A DNA stretch of 64,000 nt from contig NZ_JAAMFG010000026.1 in the NCBI RefSeq assembly GCF_011064545.1, forward strand, positions 124,001-188,000, in the 5' to 3' direction. The notes beneath the pieces were generated by a model, which was given only the letters and a program-made list of their open reading frames with translations, searched no databases and was not told the DNA's origin. Of this stretch, positions 49,754 to 60,044 are shown in pieces; positions within the stretch are counted from its first letter, which is position 1; each line of letters opens with the position of its first letter. Made by a program: the position numbers and the translations under genes. This stretch comes from Wenzhouxiangella sp. XN24 (GTDB taxonomy: Bacteria > Pseudomonadota > Gammaproteobacteria > Steroidobacterales > XN24).

Positions 49754-50632
49754 TTACTTGTCGCCGCGCGAAAGCAGCTGCTCGCTGTAGTCGGGAGCGG
49801 GATAATGGAAAGGAACCGGGCCGTCGGCCATCCCCGCCATGAACTGCACCACCGTCTCGGAATGGTGGTCCTGCAGGTCCTGCGGCGTGCCCGAGGCGAC
49901 GACGCGCCCCTCGGAAAGCAGGAAAGTGCAATCCGCGATGGAAGAGACCTCGTCCACGTCGTGCGTGACGACCACGCTGGTGAGTCCGAGCGCGTCGTTC
50001 ATGCGCCGGATGAGGCGCACGACGACGCCCATCGAGATGGGGTCCAGGCCGACGAAGGGCTCGTCGTAATAGATGATCTCGGGATCCATGACGATCGCGC
50101 GCGCCAAGGCGACACGCCGCGCCATCCCGCCGGACAACTGCGAGGGCATCAGCTGCCAGGCGCCGCGGAGTCCGACCGCATGCAGCTTCGTGAGCACGAT
50201 ATGACGGATGAGCCGCTCGGACAGCCGCGTGTGCTCGCGCAACGGGAACGCGACGTTGTCATACACGCTCAGGTCGGTCAGCAATGCGCCGTTCTGGAAC
50301 AGCATGCCGACGCGCTTGCGCATGCGGAACAGTTCACGGCGGCTCATTTTCGTGACCTCGGCGCCGTCGAAGGTCACGCTGCCGTGGTCCGGAAGCTCCT
50401 GGCCCGTAATGAGGCGCAGCAACGTCGTCTTGCCTGTCCCGCTGGGGCCCATGATCGCCGTGACGCCGCCGCGGCGGATATCGATATCGAGACCGTCGAA
50501 GATCATCGTCTGGCCGCGGGCATAGGCGAGATCGCGGATCGACACGATGTTGTCGGTGCCCGGACAGCCGGAGTGAACCGCCGGGCGTGACGCCGCCGCC
50601 GGGCGTGGCCCCTCGACCCCGGGCTGGCCCAC
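49754..50632 (-). CDS. mlaF: Mla transporter ATPase MlaF
   Basis: MlaF is the ABC ATPase that powers phospholipid transport. The 292-residue protein has Walker A MGPSGTGKTTLLR, the signature LSGGMARRVALARAI, Walker B IIYYDEPFVGLDP and the H-loop VVTHDVDEV. The GTG at 50632 follows the aldolase stop with no gap and has CGGAG eight bases upstream; a GTG at 50545 would remove a 29-residue N-terminal extension not usual in the family. Coupling to the aldolase gene is therefore real only if the first GTG is used. Confidence 0.93.
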   Translation of the reverse strand: MGQPGVEGPRPAAASRPAVHSGCPGTDNIVSIRDLAYARGQTMIFDGLDIDIRRGGVTAIMGPSGTGKTTLLRLITGQELPDHGSVTFDGAEVTKMSRRELFRMRKRVGMLFQNGALLTDLSVYDNVAFPLREHTRLSERLIRHIVLTKLHAVGLRGAWQLMPSQLSGGMARRVALARAIVMDPEIIYYDEPFVGLDPISMGVVVRLIRRMNDALGLTSVVVTHDVDEVSSIADCTFLLSEGRVVASGTPQDLQDHHSETVVQFMAGMADGPVPFHYPAPDYSEQLLSRGDK

Positions 50633-51655
50633 TCAGCTCGCTCCGGACTCGAGGGCGGGCTGGTAGTCGCCGCTGCGCGCCAGGTGATTCATGCGTGCCC
50701 GGTGGGCGAAGGCCTGCGCCCCGGCTTCCAGGCGCGCGCTGTCGCCGCCCCAGGCACGCAAGGCGGACGCCTGCAGGGCGCGCCCATAGGAGAAAGAAAG
50801 CTCCCACGGGTGCGGGCCGCGGCGGTTCATCGCGTCGAGATTGGCCGTCGCCTCCTCCTCGCTCTGTCCGCCCGAAAGGAAAGCGATCCCGGGGACTGCG
50901 GCCGGCACGTGCCGTCGCAGGCAACGCACGGTCGCCTCCGCGACTTCCTCGACGGTCGGCTGCTGCGGGCAATCCTGCCCGGCGACGACCATGTTCGGCT
51001 TGAGAACGATGCCTTCGAGGACGACGCGGTGACGCGCCAGGGCGGAGAACACCTCCAGCAGGACCGCGTCGGTGACCGCCTCGCAGCGGGCGAGGTCATG
51101 GTCGCCGTCCATCAGGACTTCCGGTTCCACGATCGGCACGATGTCCGCTTCCTGGCAAAGCGCGGCGTAGCGTGCCAGGGCGTGCGCATTGGCCTCGATA
51201 CAGAAGGCCGTGGGAATCTCGTCGCCGATCGCGATCACGGCCCGCCACTTGGCGAAGCCGGCGCCCAGGGAGCGATATTCCTCGAGCCGCTTGCGCAGGC
51301 CGTCAAGCCCTTCGGTGACCGTCTCCCCGGGGAAGCCCGCGAGCGGCTTGGCGCCGGCATCGACCTTGATGCCGGGCACGATTCCCCGGCCGGCCAGCAA
51401 CTCGGGGAACGGAATGCCCGACGCGGTGTGCTGGCGCAGGGTCTCGTCGAACATGATCACGCCGCCGATCCAGTCCTCGATGCCGGGCGCGGTGAACAGC
51501 ATTTCGCGATAGACGCGCCGGTTCTGCTCAGTGTTGTCGACACCGATCGGATCGAAACGTTTCTTGATCGTCGGGTGGCTTTCATCCGCCGCCAGGATGC
51601 CCTTTCCGGGCGCCACCATGGCGCGCGCTATCTTGTTGAGTCCGTCGAGGTTCAT
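50633..51655 (-). CDS. class I fructose-bisphosphate aldolase
   Basis: This enzyme splits or forms fructose 1,6-bisphosphate by a Schiff base, in glycolysis and gluconeogenesis. The 340-residue protein has the vertebrate-type class I features: APGKGILAADESHPTIKKRF near the start, EPEVLMDGDHDL, the lysine in LEGIVLKPNMV, and FLSGGQSEEEATANLDAMN. GGAGGAAG precedes the ATG at 51655. It is the first gene of the run leading into mlaFEDCB, an unexpected partner for lipid transport, but it fits the gluconeogenic genes at 4-9 kb. Confidence 0.95.
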   Translation of the reverse strand: MNLDGLNKIARAMVAPGKGILAADESHPTIKKRFDPIGVDNTEQNRRVYREMLFTAPGIEDWIGGVIMFDETLRQHTASGIPFPELLAGRGIVPGIKVDAGAKPLAGFPGETVTEGLDGLRKRLEEYRSLGAGFAKWRAVIAIGDEIPTAFCIEANAHALARYAALCQEADIVPIVEPEVLMDGDHDLARCEAVTDAVLLEVFSALARHRVVLEGIVLKPNMVVAGQDCPQQPTVEEVAEATVRCLRRHVPAAVPGIAFLSGGQSEEEATANLDAMNRRGPHPWELSFSYGRALQASALRAWGGDSARLEAGAQAFAHRARMNHLARSGDYQPALESGAS

Positions 51656-51847
51656 CGCTTCCTCCGCCCGTGCTGAAGACCGCCCCGTCCGGGATCGCCC
51701 GGGGAGGGAATTATGGCCTTGTTTCAAACGACTAATGTTAGCATAGCGACCTTTTTCCACCCGTGAACCAGGCCGCAGACGTCCCATGGCTGCCGGCGTC
51801 CCGACAACAGGGAAATCACCCCCGGGGTTGGCCCGGGAGTCAATCAG

Positions 51848-51863
51848 GACTAAAATGGTTCCC
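51848..51863 (+). promoter_or_regulatory. candidate promoter/operator of the SUF operon
   Basis: GGACTAAAATGGTTCC is the most AT-rich point in the 242 bases between the aldolase and the Rrf2 regulator. It has partial inverted symmetry (GGAC...GTTCC) about 34 bases before the regulator's ATG. Rrf2 regulators often bind such sites over their own promoters. This is inference, and no matching -35 is obvious. Confidence 0.3.
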
Positions 51864-51897
51864 ATTGAGCGCCGGGCCGACTGAAACGGGGACACAG

Positions 51898-52377
51898 ATG
51901 CTGAAAATGAGCCGCCTGACGGACTACGGAACCGGTGTGCTGGCCTACCTCGCCGGCACCGGGACGAAGCCGCAGAGCGCCAGCGGGGTTGCCGAGCAGA
52001 CCGGGCTGCCGGCCGCGACGGTCAGCAAGATCCTGAAATCCCTGGCGCGCGCGGGCCTGGTGACGTCGCACCGCGGTGCCCAGGGCGGCTACGCACTGTC
52101 CCGGCCGGCGGAAGAGATCACCGCGGCGGAAGTGCTCGATGCGCTGGAAGGGCCGCTGGCCCTGACGGAGTGCGCCACCGAATTGGGCAGCTGCGAACTG
52201 GAGTCACTGTGCCTGGTGGGCACGGCGTGGCAGCGGATCAATATCGCGATTCGCGGCGCGCTCGAAGAAATCAGCCTTGCCGAACTGGCAAGCATGGAAA
52301 CGGGCCGCCGACTGCGGGTCGATTTGAGAACCCTGGTGTCGTCGCCCGGCAGGACGGCACGACTGGAACGCGGCTGA
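51898..52377 (+). CDS. Rrf2-family regulator of the SUF operon
   Basis: The 159-residue protein has the Rrf2 winged helix ([53 protein letters not shown]) and a three-cysteine Fe-S site ([15 protein letters not shown]). This fits the SUF-associated IscR-like regulator, which senses Fe-S cluster supply and controls the operon it leads. The ATG at 51898 is used, with GGGGA upstream; the open frame to 51763 would add an unlike N-terminus. sufB starts 17 bases later. Confidence 0.93.
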   Translation: MLKMSRLTDYGTGVLAYLAGTGTKPQSASGVAEQTGLPAATVSKILKSLARAGLVTSHRGAQGGYALSRPAEEITAAEVLDALEGPLALTECATELGSCELESLCLVGTAWQRINIAIRGALEEISLAELASMETGRRLRVDLRTLVSSPGRTARLERG

Positions 52378-52394
52378 CGCCGCGGGGAGTAGAG

Positions 52395-53843
<1,449 letters not shown>

Positions 53844-53862
53844 GCAACCAGGAAACGCTCTT

Positions 53863-54618
53863 ATGCTAAGCATCAACAATCTCTGCGCCCGCGCCGGCGA
53901 ACGCGACATCCTCAAGGGACTCGACCTGGAGGTCGGCCCCGGCGAAGTGCATGCCATCATGGGCCCGAACGGCTCCGGCAAGAGCACGCTGGCCGGCGTC
54001 CTCGCCGGACGCCCCGACCTGGAAGTGACCGGCGGGAGCGTGACCTACCGCGGTCACGACCTGCTGGAGATGGACCCGGAAGAACGTGCGCGGGAGGGCG
54101 TGTTCCTCGCCTTCCAGTACCCGGTGGAAATCCCGGGCGTGAACAACGTCTACCTGCTCAAGGCGGCACTGAACGCCATCCGCAAGCATCGTGGCGAAGC
54201 CGAGCTCGACGCGTTCGAGTTCCTGGCCCGGATCAAGGACAAGACGAAGCTGATGCAGATGGATGACAGCTTCCTCAACCGCGGCGTGAACGAGGGATTC
54301 TCCGGGGGCGAGAAGAAGCGCAATGAAGTGCTGCAGATGGCGGTTCTCGAACCGGCGCTCGCTGTTCTCGACGAGACCGACTCGGGCCTCGATATCGACG
54401 CCCTGAAAGTCGTCGCGGACGGCGTGAACAGCCTGCGATCCCCGGAACGTTCCATGATCGTGGTGACGCACTACCAGCGCCTGCTCGACTATATCGTCCC
54501 GGATTTCGTCCATGTCCTGTCTGGGGGGCGGATCGTTCGTTCGGGCGGCAAGGAACTCGCCCACGAACTGGAAGCGCGCGGCTACGACTGGTTGCGCGAC
54601 GGAGCCGACGCGGCATGA
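53863..54618 (+). CDS. sufC: Fe-S cluster assembly ATPase SufC
   Basis: SufC is the ABC-type ATPase that drives conformational change in SufBC2D. The 251-residue protein has Walker A MGPNGSGKSTLAGVLAG, a Q-loop AFQYPVEIPGV, the signature GFSGGEKKRNEVLQM, Walker B LAVLDETDSGLDIDAL and the H-loop VVTHYQRLL. The ATG at 53863 has an AGGA site. It is 19 bases after sufB and overlaps sufD by ATGA. Confidence 0.97.
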   Translation: MLSINNLCARAGERDILKGLDLEVGPGEVHAIMGPNGSGKSTLAGVLAGRPDLEVTGGSVTYRGHDLLEMDPEERAREGVFLAFQYPVEIPGVNNVYLLKAALNAIRKHRGEAELDAFEFLARIKDKTKLMQMDDSFLNRGVNEGFSGGEKKRNEVLQMAVLEPALAVLDETDSGLDIDALKVVADGVNSLRSPERSMIVVTHYQRLLDYIVPDFVHVLSGGRIVRSGGKELAHELEARGYDWLRDGADAA

Positions 54619-55925
54619 GCGTCGCCGCCGAGCGTGCCGTGAGCGCACCGTCATTGCCCGACTGGATCGAAACCGCCGCGGCGCGAGCCGAAGGGCCGGC
54701 GTGGCTGGCGGAGCGGCGCCAGGCCGGGCTGGCGCAATTCTCGGCCGCGGGATTTCCGTCCCGCCGGGACGAGGACTGGAAATACACCGACCTCAAGCTG
54801 GTGACGCGACGTGAATTCGGGGACGCGGGCGCAGCAGACGTGGCCGTGCCTGCAATCGACGGCCTGGAGTGCCCTGCCCTCGTCTTCGTCAACGGCCGGC
54901 TCACCGAAACCCGTCACCTGCCGGCGGATGCCGTGGCGATGCCCCTCGCCCAGGCCGTGGCCGCCGACCATCCGGCGTGCAGGGAATGGCTGGGACGGAT
55001 CGCCCGACCCGAGCGGCATCGTTTCGCCGCCCTGTCCGCGGCCCTGTTTACCGATGGCGTGCTGCTGGATCTCCCGGCCGGCCTGGAACTCGCCGCGCCG
55101 TTGCGACTGGTGTTCCTGGCGGTCGAAGGCGCCTCGCCCGCGCTGGCCTGTCCGCGCGTTTTGCTGCGCGCGGGCGCCAACAGCCGCGCGACGATCATCG
55201 AGCACTATGGCGAGGGCCGCGGCGAGTCGCTGAGCCTGCCCGTGACCGAGATGATCCTCCACCCCGGCGCCAGGATCGAGCATTACCGCATCCAGGAACA
55301 AGCCGGCAAGGCCTTCCATATCGGCGCGCTGGCCGCGCGGATCGAGAGCGACGCGACCCTCGTCAGCCACAACTTTTCCGTGGGCGCCCGAATCGCGCGT
55401 GTCGACCTGGATGTCGAGCTCGCCGGACCAGGAGCCTCGGTGGAGATGAACGGCCTGTATGTCGTGCGCGACCGGCAACACGCCGACAGCCATACGCGCG
55501 TGGACCACGCGGTCCCGCGAACCCGCAGCGACGAGCTTTATCGCGGCGTTCTCGCGGGCAAGAGCCGCGCCGTGTTCAACGGCAAGGCCATCGTTCATCC
55601 GGGTGCGGCCGGCACCGACGCCCGCCAGTCCAACGCCAACCTGCTCCTGTCGCCCGACGCCGAGGTGGACACCAAGCCGGAGCTTGAAATCTACGCGGAC
55701 GACGTGAAATGCGCTCACGGGGCCACCACCGGGCAACTCGACACGGCGGCGCTGTTTTACCTGCGCACGCGCGGTATCGACGAAGAGACCGCCCGCAGCC
55801 TGCTGACGTTCGCTTTCGCGGACGAGGTGATGGCACGCATGACACTCGCGCCCGTGCGGCGCCATGCCGAACAGCTCGTCGTCGGTCGCCTGCCGGATGC
55901 GGATCGCATCAGGGAGTTCACATGA
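54615..55925 (+). CDS. sufD: Fe-S cluster assembly protein SufD
   Basis: SufD pairs with SufB in the SufBC2D scaffold. The 436-residue protein has FPSRRDEDWKYTDLKLV near residue 55, a right-handed beta-helix core (GARIEHYRIQEQAGKAFHI) and the C-terminal family region with VHPGAAGTDARQSNANLLLS, AEVDTKPELEIYADDVKCAHG and FYLRTRGIDEETAR. The conserved histidine near TGQ (KCAHGATTGQLD) is present. It overlaps sufC and sufS by ATGA. Confidence 0.96.
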   Translation: MSVAAERAVSAPSLPDWIETAAARAEGPAWLAERRQAGLAQFSAAGFPSRRDEDWKYTDLKLVTRREFGDAGAADVAVPAIDGLECPALVFVNGRLTETRHLPADAVAMPLAQAVAADHPACREWLGRIARPERHRFAALSAALFTDGVLLDLPAGLELAAPLRLVFLAVEGASPALACPRVLLRAGANSRATIIEHYGEGRGESLSLPVTEMILHPGARIEHYRIQEQAGKAFHIGALAARIESDATLVSHNFSVGARIARVDLDVELAGPGASVEMNGLYVVRDRQHADSHTRVDHAVPRTRSDELYRGVLAGKSRAVFNGKAIVHPGAAGTDARQSNANLLLSPDAEVDTKPELEIYADDVKCAHGATTGQLDTAALFYLRTRGIDEETARSLLTFAFADEVMARMTLAPVRRHAEQLVVGRLPDADRIREFT

Positions 55926-57178
55926 GCGAAGCCACACTGCGAGCCACTCCGCCAGCCGCTGCTTTCGACGTGGAAGCCGTCCGGCAGGACTTTCCCGTGC
56001 TGCACCAGGAGGTGCATGGCAAGCCCCTCGCCTACCTCGACAGCGCGGCCTCCGCGCAGCGGCCCAGCCAGGTCATCGAGGCCATGGCCGAGTATTACCG
56101 GCGCGACCACGCCAACGTGCATCGCGGCGTGCATACCCTGAGCCAGCGGGCCACCGAGGCTTTCGAAGGCGCCCGCGAAAAGATCTCCGCCTTCCTCAAT
56201 GCGCAATCGAGCCGCGAAGTCATCTTCACGCGCGGGACCACCGAGGCGATCAACCTGGTAGCGCAAAGCTGGGGGCGGGCAAACGTCGGCGCCGGTGACG
56301 AGATCGTGATATCGCATCTCGAGCACCACGCCAACATCGTTCCCTGGCAGATGCTCTGCGAGCAGACCGGGGCCACGCTGAAGGTCATTCCGATGACCCA
56401 GAGCGGTGAGATCGACCTGGGTGCGGCCGAGTCGATCATCGGTCCGCGCACCCGCCTGCTGGCCTTCGGCCATGTCTCCAACGCGCTCGGCACCATCCAT
56501 CCCGTGGCCTCCCTGGTCAGGCTCGCACGCGCCGCCGGCGCGCTGGTGCTGCTGGACGGCGCGCAGGGCGTGCCGCACATGCGCGTCGACGTGCAGGCGC
56601 TGGATTGCGACTTCTACGCCTTTTCGGGGCACAAGCTGTTCGGTCCGACCGGCATCGGCGTGCTCTGGGGTCGCGAGGCCCTGCTGCGCGCCATGCCGCC
56701 CTGGCAGGGCGGCGGCGACATGATCCTCTCGGTGAGCTTCGAGAAGACCACGTACAACGACCTGCCATGGAAGTTCGAGGCCGGAACCCCGCATATCGCG
56801 GGCGCCATCGGGCTCGGCGCCGCGATCGACTATCTCGAGCAGATCGACTTCGACGCCGCCGCCGCCTGGGAGCAGGAATTGCTTCACTACGGCAGCGCCA
56901 CGCTCGGTGCGCTCGATGGCCTCAGGATCATCGGCACCGCGCCGCACAAGGCCGCCGTGATCTCTTTCGCGCTCGAGGGCGTGCATCCGCACGACATCGG
57001 CACGATCGTCGATCATGCGGGCATCGCGATCCGCACAGGCCATCACTGCGCCATGCCGGTCATGGAGTACTACGGCGTGCCCGCCACCGCGCGCGCATCG
57101 TTCGCCTTCTACAACACGAAGGACGAGATCGACAGGCTTGCCGCGGCGCTGCTGCAGGCGCGCGAGGTGTTCGCCTGA
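55922..57178 (+). CDS. sufS: cysteine desulfurase SufS
   Basis: SufS takes sulfur from cysteine, leaving alanine, and passes it on for cluster assembly. The 418-residue PLP protein has DFPVLHQEVHGKPLAYLDSA, VIFTRGTTEAINLVA, the PLP lysine in FYAFSGHKLFGPTGIGVLW, and the active cysteine in IAIRTGHHCAMPVM. The ATG at 55922 overlaps the sufD stop by ATGA. It runs into sufU by TGATG, and SufU is its usual sulfur acceptor. Confidence 0.97.
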   Translation: MSEATLRATPPAAAFDVEAVRQDFPVLHQEVHGKPLAYLDSAASAQRPSQVIEAMAEYYRRDHANVHRGVHTLSQRATEAFEGAREKISAFLNAQSSREVIFTRGTTEAINLVAQSWGRANVGAGDEIVISHLEHHANIVPWQMLCEQTGATLKVIPMTQSGEIDLGAAESIIGPRTRLLAFGHVSNALGTIHPVASLVRLARAAGALVLLDGAQGVPHMRVDVQALDCDFYAFSGHKLFGPTGIGVLWGREALLRAMPPWQGGGDMILSVSFEKTTYNDLPWKFEAGTPHIAGAIGLGAAIDYLEQIDFDAAAAWEQELLHYGSATLGALDGLRIIGTAPHKAAVISFALEGVHPHDIGTIVDHAGIAIRTGHHCAMPVMEYYGVPATARASFAFYNTKDEIDRLAAALLQAREVFA

Positions 57179-57621
57179 TGGACCTGGCGGATCTCTATCG
57201 GGACGTCATCGTCGATCACAACCGCAATCCGCGGAATTTCCGCAAGATTCCGCCGCCCTGCGAGCACGCCGAAGGCCTCAATCCCCTGTGCGGCGACAAG
57301 CTGCAGGTCTATGTACGCATGGGTGCCGACGACCGTATCGAGGATGTATCATTCGAGGGTTCCGGATGCGCCATTTCCGTGGCCTCGGCATCACTCATGA
57401 CGGAGTCGCTGCGCGGCCTGACACGGCCGGAGGCGGATGCGCTCTACGAGCGCATCCACGGCATGCTGACCGGGACCGAGGAAGCCGATATCGACACGGT
57501 GGGCAAGCTGGCCGCGCTCGCCGGCGTGCGGGCTTATCCAAGCCGCGTGAAATGCGCCAGCCTATGCTGGCATACCATTCATTCCGCCCTCGCCGGGGGC
57601 GGTGTCGTCAGCACCGAGTAA
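57178..57621 (+). CDS. sufU: SUF-type NifU-like sulfur-transfer protein SufU
   Basis: SufU accepts sulfur from SufS in a zinc-dependent exchange. The 147-residue protein has DLYRDVIVDHNRNPRNF, the three cysteines in LNPLCGDKL, GSGCAISVASASLM and VKCASLCWHTIH, and the central insertion that separates SufU from IscU. It overlaps the sufS stop by one base. In a gammaproteobacterium SufE is more usual; use of SufU is noted in some deep or Xanthomonadales-like lineages (from memory). Confidence 0.94.
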   Translation: MDLADLYRDVIVDHNRNPRNFRKIPPPCEHAEGLNPLCGDKLQVYVRMGADDRIEDVSFEGSGCAISVASASLMTESLRGLTRPEADALYERIHGMLTGTEEADIDTVGKLAALAGVRAYPSRVKCASLCWHTIHSALAGGGVVSTE

Positions 57622-57629
57622 GGGCAACC

Positions 57630-58181
57630 ATGTACGGACAAGACAGCGAACCCGTGACCCTCGCACGCGACTGCAAGGCGATCATCGTGCCGGCGGGCGA
57701 CCAGGTCATCCTCCGCAAGGGCGCGCGCGGCCTCATCACCCAGGCGCTCGGCGGCAGTTTCACCGTGTACCTCGACGGCAACCTGTTCCGCATTGCCGGC
57801 GAGGACGCCGATGCGCTGGGCAAGGATCCCGTCGCGCGGCCGGAGCTCCCGCCCAACGCGGCCGACGAGGACGTCGAGGAACTCGTCTGGGAGCAGCTGC
57901 GGACCTGTTTCGACCCGGAGATCCCGATCAACATCGTGGACCTCGGCCTGATCTACACCTGCCAGCTGAAACCGGCCGACGAAGGCCAGCGCGACGTCGA
58001 GGTCATGATGACACTCACCGCGCCGGGCTGCGGCATGGGCGAAGTGCTCGTCATGGACGTGAAGGACAAGCTCGAGATCATCCCGACGGTGCGGGAAGCG
58101 CGCGTCGAGCTGACTTTCGATCCGCCGTGGAACCGCGACATGATGTCGGAGGCCGCGAGACTGCAGACGGGCATGTTCTGA
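57630..58181 (+). CDS. sufT: SUF-associated MIP18/DUF59 protein SufT
   Basis: SufT aids maturation of Fe-S proteins. The 183-residue protein has an N-terminal extension (residues 1-80, with VPAGDQVILRKGARGLITQ, typical of SufT) and a DUF59 domain with CFDPEIPINIVDLGLIYTC and LTAPGCGMGEVLVMDVKDKL, ending FDPPWNRDMMSEAARL. It starts 8 bases after sufU with GGGCAACC upstream. Its stop overlaps the Rieske start (TGATG). Confidence 0.94.
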   Translation: MYGQDSEPVTLARDCKAIIVPAGDQVILRKGARGLITQALGGSFTVYLDGNLFRIAGEDADALGKDPVARPELPPNAADEDVEELVWEQLRTCFDPEIPINIVDLGLIYTCQLKPADEGQRDVEVMMTLTAPGCGMGEVLVMDVKDKLEIIPTVREARVELTFDPPWNRDMMSEAARLQTGMF

Positions 58182-58501
58182 TGGGGCAGTGGCATGATGT
58201 CGCAGCCGAGGGAAAGATCGAGCGGGGCAGCTATGCCCTGGTCGAAACCGACGACTTGACGGCCGCCGTATTCAACGTGGACGGCACGCTGTACGCCATC
58301 GAGGACGTCTGCACGCATGACGGCGCCGAACTGGCGGGCGGACCCGTGGTCGGCGACCAGGTCGTCTGCCCGCGACACGGGGCAAGGTTCTGCCTGCGTA
58401 CCGGTCGCGCGCTGACCCCCCCTGCGTACGCCCCGGTGCAGACCTTTCCTGTCCGTGTTCGCAATGGCCGGATCGAGGTCGAGTTGCCGGAAGAGGACTG
58501 A
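58181..58501 (+). CDS. Rieske [2Fe-2S] ferredoxin-like protein
   Basis: This small soluble Rieske protein of 106 residues has the two cluster motifs CTHDGAEL (Cys, His) and CPRHGARF (Cys, His), as in ferredoxin components of non-heme iron oxygenases and NirD-type proteins. It is likely an electron carrier in the cytoplasm. No oxygenase gene is nearby. It is coupled to sufT by a one-base overlap and is part of the SUF operon, so it may be a client or an electron donor for the pathway. Confidence 0.92.
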   Translation: MGQWHDVAAEGKIERGSYALVETDDLTAAVFNVDGTLYAIEDVCTHDGAELAGGPVVGDQVVCPRHGARFCLRTGRALTPPAYAPVQTFPVRVRNGRIEVELPEED

Positions 58502-58505
58502 AGCG

Positions 58506-59006
58506 ATGCGCCGGCTGATTCTCCTGCGTCATGGCAAGTCGGGCTGGGACGACGCCCGGCTGGATGATTTCGACCGGCCCCTCGCGCCTCGAGGGCTGCG
58601 CGATGTCCCGGAGATGGGACGCAGGCTCGCGCGGCGCGGCCAGCAACCGGACCTGATCATCTCCAGCGCCGCCGTGCGAGCGATCAGCACAGCCCGGGCT
58701 GTCGCACGCGAACTCGGCTATCGCGAAGACCGCATCGTTGCGGACGCCGACCTGTACCACGCCTCACCGGACACGATGTTGTCCTTCGCCCGTCGCGCAC
58801 CGGATGACGCGGCAACCCTCCTGCTGGTCGGACACAACCCGGGCATGACCGACCTCGCCAACCGGCTGGCAGAGATTCGCCTGGACAACATGCCGACGGC
58901 GGGGATGCTGTGCGTGGAATTCGATCGCGCATCCTCGTGGTCGGATATCGACCCCCGGCAGGCACGGTTCGCCTGGTTCGATTATCCCAAGAAACAACCC
59001 GGGTGA
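58506..59006 (+). CDS. SixA-type histidine phosphatase family protein
   Basis: The 166-residue protein has the histidine phosphatase motif LILLRHGKSGWDDARL, the second basic site ISSAAVRAISTA, and the late LLLVGHNPGMTDLANRL. This matches SixA, which removes phosphate from phosphohistidine proteins in E. coli, but the family also includes other small phosphatases. It starts 4 bases after the Rieske gene, so it belongs to the SUF transcript; a role in Fe-S assembly is unproven. Its 3' end overlaps the convergent hydrolase by 25 bases unless the hydrolase ends earlier (see findings). Confidence 0.9.
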   Translation: MRRLILLRHGKSGWDDARLDDFDRPLAPRGLRDVPEMGRRLARRGQQPDLIISSAAVRAISTARAVARELGYREDRIVADADLYHASPDTMLSFARRAPDDAATLLLVGHNPGMTDLANRLAEIRLDNMPTAGMLCVEFDRASSWSDIDPRQARFAWFDYPKKQPG

Positions 59007-59953
59007 GCCGGGTTCATACGCGCTGGGCCACCATGTGCTCGTTTTTTTTCCAGGAAACCGTCGAGCACCTCCAGGTAACGCTCCGGCTCCTCGAGATGCG
59101 GCACGTGAGCGCTGTGCTCGAACACGACCCACTCTGAACCCGGGATCCCCCGGTATAGCGCAGCCGCGCTGGGTGGCGGCACCATGTCGTAGCGCCCGGA
59201 GACGACGAGTGTCGGACAGGCGATCTCACCCAGCCAGGCGGTCACGTCCCAGTTTTCCAGCTGCCCCGCCGGCTGGATCTCACTCTTCCCCAGCATCGCG
59301 TGGCGCGCCTGGGGAACCGCTCGCGCGCGGGCCTGACCGCGCGACAGGCTGTCGGGCCAGGGGTTCATCCTGCAGAAATGGTGGCGCATGAAGGCATCGA
59401 CGACACATCGGCAGACCGGGCTGGCGACGCCACCTTCGCGGATGTGGCGCTGGAGAGGGCCGCGAATATCCTCCGGCAGTGCCTCGACCAGCGTGGCAAT
59501 GTCGGCGCGCCACTGCGGCACGCTCGCGACGGTGCTCGACAGCACGAGGCTCTCGAGGCCGGCGGGTTGCCCCAGCGCGTATTGTACGGCGACGATGCCG
59601 CCCCAGCCGTGTCCCAGCAGGTGGCAGCGCTCGAGCCCCGCTGCGGCGCGGACCGCCGCCAGCTCCTCGAGAAAGATTTGCAAAGACCACTCGGGGCCCG
59701 CGACCGGCGCCTCGCCGCTGCCACAGCCGAACTGGTCGTAGAAAACCACCTGGCGTCCGGTGGCGGCCATCGCCTCGAGCGGCTGCAGGTAGTCGCTGCC
59801 GAGACCCGGCCCGTCGTGTACGCAAAGCAACGGCCAATGGGAACGGCTGTTGCCGACCACGCGAAAACGGGTCTGGAAGCCTCGGAAGGACGCCAGGCCC
59901 TCTCCGGCTGGATTGAGTTTCGACATCCGGAAAAGCACTCCGGCCCGATCCAT
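58982..59953 (-). CDS. alpha/beta hydrolase of the proline iminopeptidase type, catalytic Ser replaced by Gly
   Basis: The 323-residue protein resembles S33 proline iminopeptidase or amino-acid amidase: VHDGPGLGSDYLQPLEAM, FYDQFGCGSGEA, then the nucleophile elbow, VVSGRYDMVPPPSA (Asp) and EHSAHVPHLEEPERY (His). The elbow reads GHGWGG instead of GHSWGG: residue 116 is glycine (GGC at 59606-59608), so the nucleophile is missing. The oxyanion loop HDGPG also differs from the usual HGGPG. An eight-base A run (T at 59042-59049 on the plus strand) near the 3' end allows a frame shift to a stop at 59014 that would avoid sixA. GTG/ATG choices at 59953 or 59926 are open. Enzyme activity is doubtful. 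Confidence 0.85.
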   Translation of the reverse strand: MDRAGVLFRMSKLNPAGEGLASFRGFQTRFRVVGNSRSHWPLLCVHDGPGLGSDYLQPLEAMAATGRQVVFYDQFGCGSGEAPVAGPEWSLQIFLEELAAVRAAAGLERCHLLGHGWGGIVAVQYALGQPAGLESLVLSSTVASVPQWRADIATLVEALPEDIRGPLQRHIREGGVASPVCRCVVDAFMRHHFCRMNPWPDSLSRGQARARAVPQARHAMLGKSEIQPAGQLENWDVTAWLGEIACPTLVVSGRYDMVPPPSAAALYRGIPGSEWVVFEHSAHVPHLEEPERYLEVLDGFLEKKRAHGGPARMNPAHPGCFLG

Positions 59954-60044
59954 GGGTATGCGCCCTGAAAGCTTAGAACCGGACGCGGACGGCCGGAATC
60001 CGGAGAGATACCGACAGGGATTGCCGCAGGCCGGAACGCCGGGC

